Origin: Synaphobranchus kaupii
Taxonomy: Eukaryota; Chordata; Actinopteri; Anguilliformes; Synaphobranchidae
Reading direction: 5' to 3'
NCBI GenBank assembly: GCA_029718625.1
Contig: CM056387.1
Coordinates: forward strand, 35,017,802 to 35,081,801
DNA length: 64,000 nucleotides
Shown: positions 61,291-64,000 of the stretch, in pieces
Numbering within the stretch: position 1 is the first letter of the stretch
Layout of the letters: each line of letters opens with the position of its first letter
The notes under the pieces: generated by a model
Seen by the model: only the letters and a program-made list of their open reading frames with translations
Told to the model about the DNA's origin: nothing
The model's database searches: none
Made by a program: the position numbers and the translations under genes

Positions 61291-63604
61291 GTGAGGAGCT
61301 GAGAACACCTTTTGGGTGGTACACAGCCATGCTCACCATGCTCAAGTTGTGCACCTTTGTAATCCACTCGTATGCATTTTTCAGTGAACCCTTTGTGGCT
61401 TATGTCATACAAATCTGCAGTTGCATGGTAACCAAATATAAACCCCACTGGTGCACACATGCTATACGCACGCATGCGCACACGTGCTTATGCATACACA
61501 CTTCAGTTTCTCAGTTCTGAGTGCAATGCTCAACACAACGCCAGCTGACCCAGGTTTCCACGGTCCTGTCTTTTATCTCCAGATGAGAGACACCATCATT
61601 TCGCTGCAATTTAACTACATCACCTCTGGACAAATATTTCAATAAATCTGAAATGAGGGGATTGTTGGCCTTTTGGCATGTAGTCAGGGGGGTTTATATA
61701 CCTTTGTGGTTTTGGAGTGTGTCTTTCCAGTTAGTTATTTATTCATGAACTTATTGAATTTTTGAAATTAATATGAGCACCATATTTTGGGTATTTATTA
61801 TTGGTATTTGCCAAATAGTCTTAAAGCTGCAGTAGGCAAGTTTGAAAATATACAAGGCAAAAAGATTTCCTCCTTTTTCTCTCCTCCCTTCTATCTCTCT
61901 CCTAAGCCCCTCCCACCAAATGATGCTCCAGTGCATGCACGGAGACAGGCAGACAGGAAGGGGTTTATTCTACGGGTAGGATATTTTGCTTGTAGATAGT
62001 TGCCCTGATTGGTAGCTACATAGCTAGCCCTCATTAGTGGTTTTTAGAAGACCGGGTTGAGATTTTTTGACAGCCTAATACAGAGCCCAGGAGAAACCAG
62101 ATTTTTTCCCAGAACACTTGATTTATTGATAGCTGCAGGAATATAATGAGTAAATTTAATAACTTTGCCAAAATTACATTGAAAAAATCTTGCCTACTGC
62201 ACCTTTAATAGAATATTTTGGAAAATGGCTGAGTGTGTGTACAGAGATTGTAACATTACAGAAACAAAAAGAACAGAACTCACCCCAGTAGATAGGAAAC
62301 TGTCTGTAGGCCCACACCAGCCCTTAAACAAAAACAAGGCAAGAGATTGTTAAACCAGGCCAGTTTCAGGACATCATCCAAAGTGTGTTATTAGATATTT
62401 AAATGAGTAGGCTAATGGCCGCACGCTCTTCGGGTGAATCATGGAGAAGAGCAGCAGCACTGCATTACATTGAGGCTTTTAGCAGACGCTGTTATCCACT
62501 CGCATAAGTGCATTAAAAAGGCTTAGAGCTGGAGCCAAGTAATTAGGGTCCCAACTGATAGCATCTGCAGGGCCTATTGGTGTCAGGTGGGCAGATCTTG
62601 CTCTGATGGTTTGTCAATTGAGTTTACTGAGGGCCGCAGGGTAAATGAAGACGCGGGAGCCAGGGTGTGTGTTTGTGTCAGTGTGTTTATTCAGTGTGAG
62701 AGTAGACATGTCGTGTTTGGTGGGCTTTATGAGAAGGTGTGTGCATGGGCAGTTGGATTGTCATGGGAACTGATGGAGTAACTGACTGACCGACTGCCTG
62801 TCTGACTGACTGGCTGGGTGATTGACTGACTGGCTGGCTGATTGACTGACTGGCTGGTTGGCAAAATGCGTGTGTGGGAATGCATGCATGCCTGTGTCCT
62901 TCAAGTTCCTCTCAAAGTTCCTCTGAAGTTGTTGTGTCAGTGCAAATAACATGATTTAAAATGACCGCTGGGGTATTTTCCATTGGCCTAAAAAACCAAG
63001 AACAGTATCAACCAAGGCTGACACTGAGATCTAATGGGCCCAGCATGGACCCCGAGGCTGCTGTAATGATCCTTAATGCGTTTGCTGACTATTTCATTCA
63101 GAGAAGAGCAGACTTCACAAACCCCCCGTCTGTACTGTAAATGGTGCAAATCCATTTTAAACAGAGCAGTCTCCCGGAAACCTGCACTCCATAATCCCAG
63201 AGAGGACAAATTTACAAAGAAACGCTTTGATATTCCTGTGCAAAGCCTTAGCAGTTAACTAAGTTAATAGCTTTTCCATAGTATTAAGTTAAATGTTGTG
63301 CGTGTATGTGATGTCATCATTTGGCTCCATGCTTTTATTACATACTGATGTCTGTTGCTTGAAAGAATAGCTTTTTTTGCCGTTTGTGCTTAATGGAGCG
63401 GAGATGCCTTATGCTTTGTTCCTATGTGTGTGTGTGGTTGTGTGTGTGTGTGTGTGTGTGTGTTTGTTTTCCCAGCTAAGCGAGGACCAGCGCAGGGAGA
63501 TGGCGCAGTACAGACAGAGGGCTGCGCAGCTGGACGCTGAGAGACAGAGTTTGCGCAGGCAGAGTCTGTTGACCCAGGTTCAGGACATTCTGGACGGTGT
63601 GCAG
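61118..63604 (+). CDS. Unnamed plus-strand gene, two coiled-coil coding exons (continues right)
   Basis: Exons 61118-61290 and 63476-63604 join in phase 0 and the second ends at a GTGAGT donor, so the gene continues. From the ATG at 61147 the product reads MESYEEFYFSSLARLQTDGR, then basic KKTSRV, then FHGRAVLLPV, joined to LSEDQRREMAQYRQRAAQLD and AERQSLRRQSLLTQVQDILD GVQ, a strongly helical, charged coiled-coil segment. The second exon is conserved-looking and begins after a GT array and TTTTCCCAG acceptor. I do not recognise the family. Neighbouring promoter motifs suit a broadly expressed or ciliary/centrosomal gene, but that is a guess. Confidence 0.6.
61825..62204. mobile_element. TTAA-flanked MITE, 380 bp
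   Basis: AGCTGCAGTAGGCAAG and CTTGCCTACTGCACCT are inverted ends with TTAA on both sides (61821-61824, 62205-62208). Non-coding. Confidence 0.85.
62460..62550 (-). mobile_element. SINE tail fragment
   Basis: TTTTAGCAGACGCTGTTATC is the complement of the conserved SINE tail, in the intron of the unnamed gene. Confidence 0.55.
62772..62868. repeat. GACT/GGCT tetranucleotide repeat
   Basis: Units of GACTGACTGGCTGGCTGATT, imperfect. Confidence 0.9.
63425..63463. repeat. GT microsatellite
   Basis: GT array ending about 12 bases before the acceptor of the coiled-coil exon. Confidence 0.95.
63476..63604 (+). CDS. Unnamed gene coiled-coil exon
   Basis: 129 nt, phase 0/0, 43 codons; Gln/Arg/Glu-rich helix. 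CAG|GTGAGT donor. Confidence 0.7.
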
Positions 63605-64000
63605 GTGAGTCAGTGGAACTTGACATTATTAAAGCACACACAGGTGAGTCTCTTATCACAGGACAGCAAACAGGTGATTGACCAATCCCAGCAGAGCACA
63701 CACAGCCACGCCAAGCATGTCTGACATACAGATACATGCTGCGGGTTTGGGTGAAAAGTCATTGGCGTTCCTACTTCCCAGTGAACGCATCAGAAACACA
63801 AAAGAGCCGAGAGCTTAAGGAGGCAGGAGGTACTGTTTACTGTCTGCATGCTTGGAGATGGGGGCTATTCATTAACTAGGCAATCAGTAATAAGCCACAC
63901 ACTCACACTCTCTCTCACACACACACATGCTTTCCCTGCTTACACAAGGCTGTGTTCTGGACCAGTAGGGACATGGCAACTTCAGCGCATCGTTTCTACT
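63605..64000 (+). other. Intron of the unnamed gene
   Basis: No further exon seen before the window ends; there is a short CA-rich stretch near 63895-63928. Confidence 0.5.

Noticed and set aside
61584..61642. Possible alternative 3' exon of the unnamed gene (MRDTIISLQFNY...)
   Set aside because: In phase and followed by AATAAA, but only 20 codons with no similarity; the coiled-coil exon at 63476 joins equally well and is better supported.

Overview
The window looks like a teleost fish nuclear genome. Genes are split into short exons with GT/AG junctions. CA/GT microsatellites and 10-50 bp minisatellites are very dense, tRNA-derived SINEs with a fish-type tail recur, and Tc1/mariner, hAT, TTAA-target and LINE elements fill much of the non-coding DNA. 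There is no operon-like packing and no bacterial signal. All gene models below were built by hand from translated similarity, splice signals and codon phase.

Layout. (1) 1-1.8 kb, minus strand: the 5' half of a gene I recognise as IQCK (IQ-motif, DPY30-like protein), four phase-consistent coding exons; it runs off the left edge. (2) 1.8-6.9 kb: intergenic DNA with one minisatellite. (3) 7.0-44.3 kb, minus strand: a complete SUN1 gene (inner nuclear membrane LINC-complex protein), 22 coding exons encoding about 996 aa. The first intron (26.5-44.3 kb) holds an apparently intact Tc1-like transposon, a SINE broken by two later insertions, a 26-bp satellite and other arrays. (4) 44.3-52.4 kb: upstream DNA of SUN1 with a CRE/ETS promoter candidate near 51.2 kb, a deleted Tc1-like element, a palindromic MITE and a LINE fragment. 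(5) 52.5-53.6 kb, plus strand: a compact five-exon gene for a 172-aa secreted/ER protein of the canopy (CNPY/MZB1) saposin-like type, ending KDEL. (6) 54.6-63.6 kb and beyond, plus strand: a gene I cannot name, with an ETS/YY1-type promoter and coiled-coil coding exons at 61.1 and 63.5 kb. A degenerate hAT transposon of about 4.8 kb, itself carrying a 5'-truncated LINE, sits in its intron.

How the genes relate. SUN1 and the canopy-like gene are divergent neighbours about 1.2 kb apart between candidate promoters. One acts at the nuclear envelope (SUN domain in the perinuclear lumen), the other in the ER lumen, which is continuous with it; any functional link is conjecture. The observations most worth checking are a tandem-duplicated, phase-matched SUN1 exon pair, two one-base frame discrepancies in SUN1, a minisatellite that repeats a 3' splice site next to a SUN1 microexon, the KDEL canopy-like gene, and several nested transposon insertions whose target-site duplications can be read directly.
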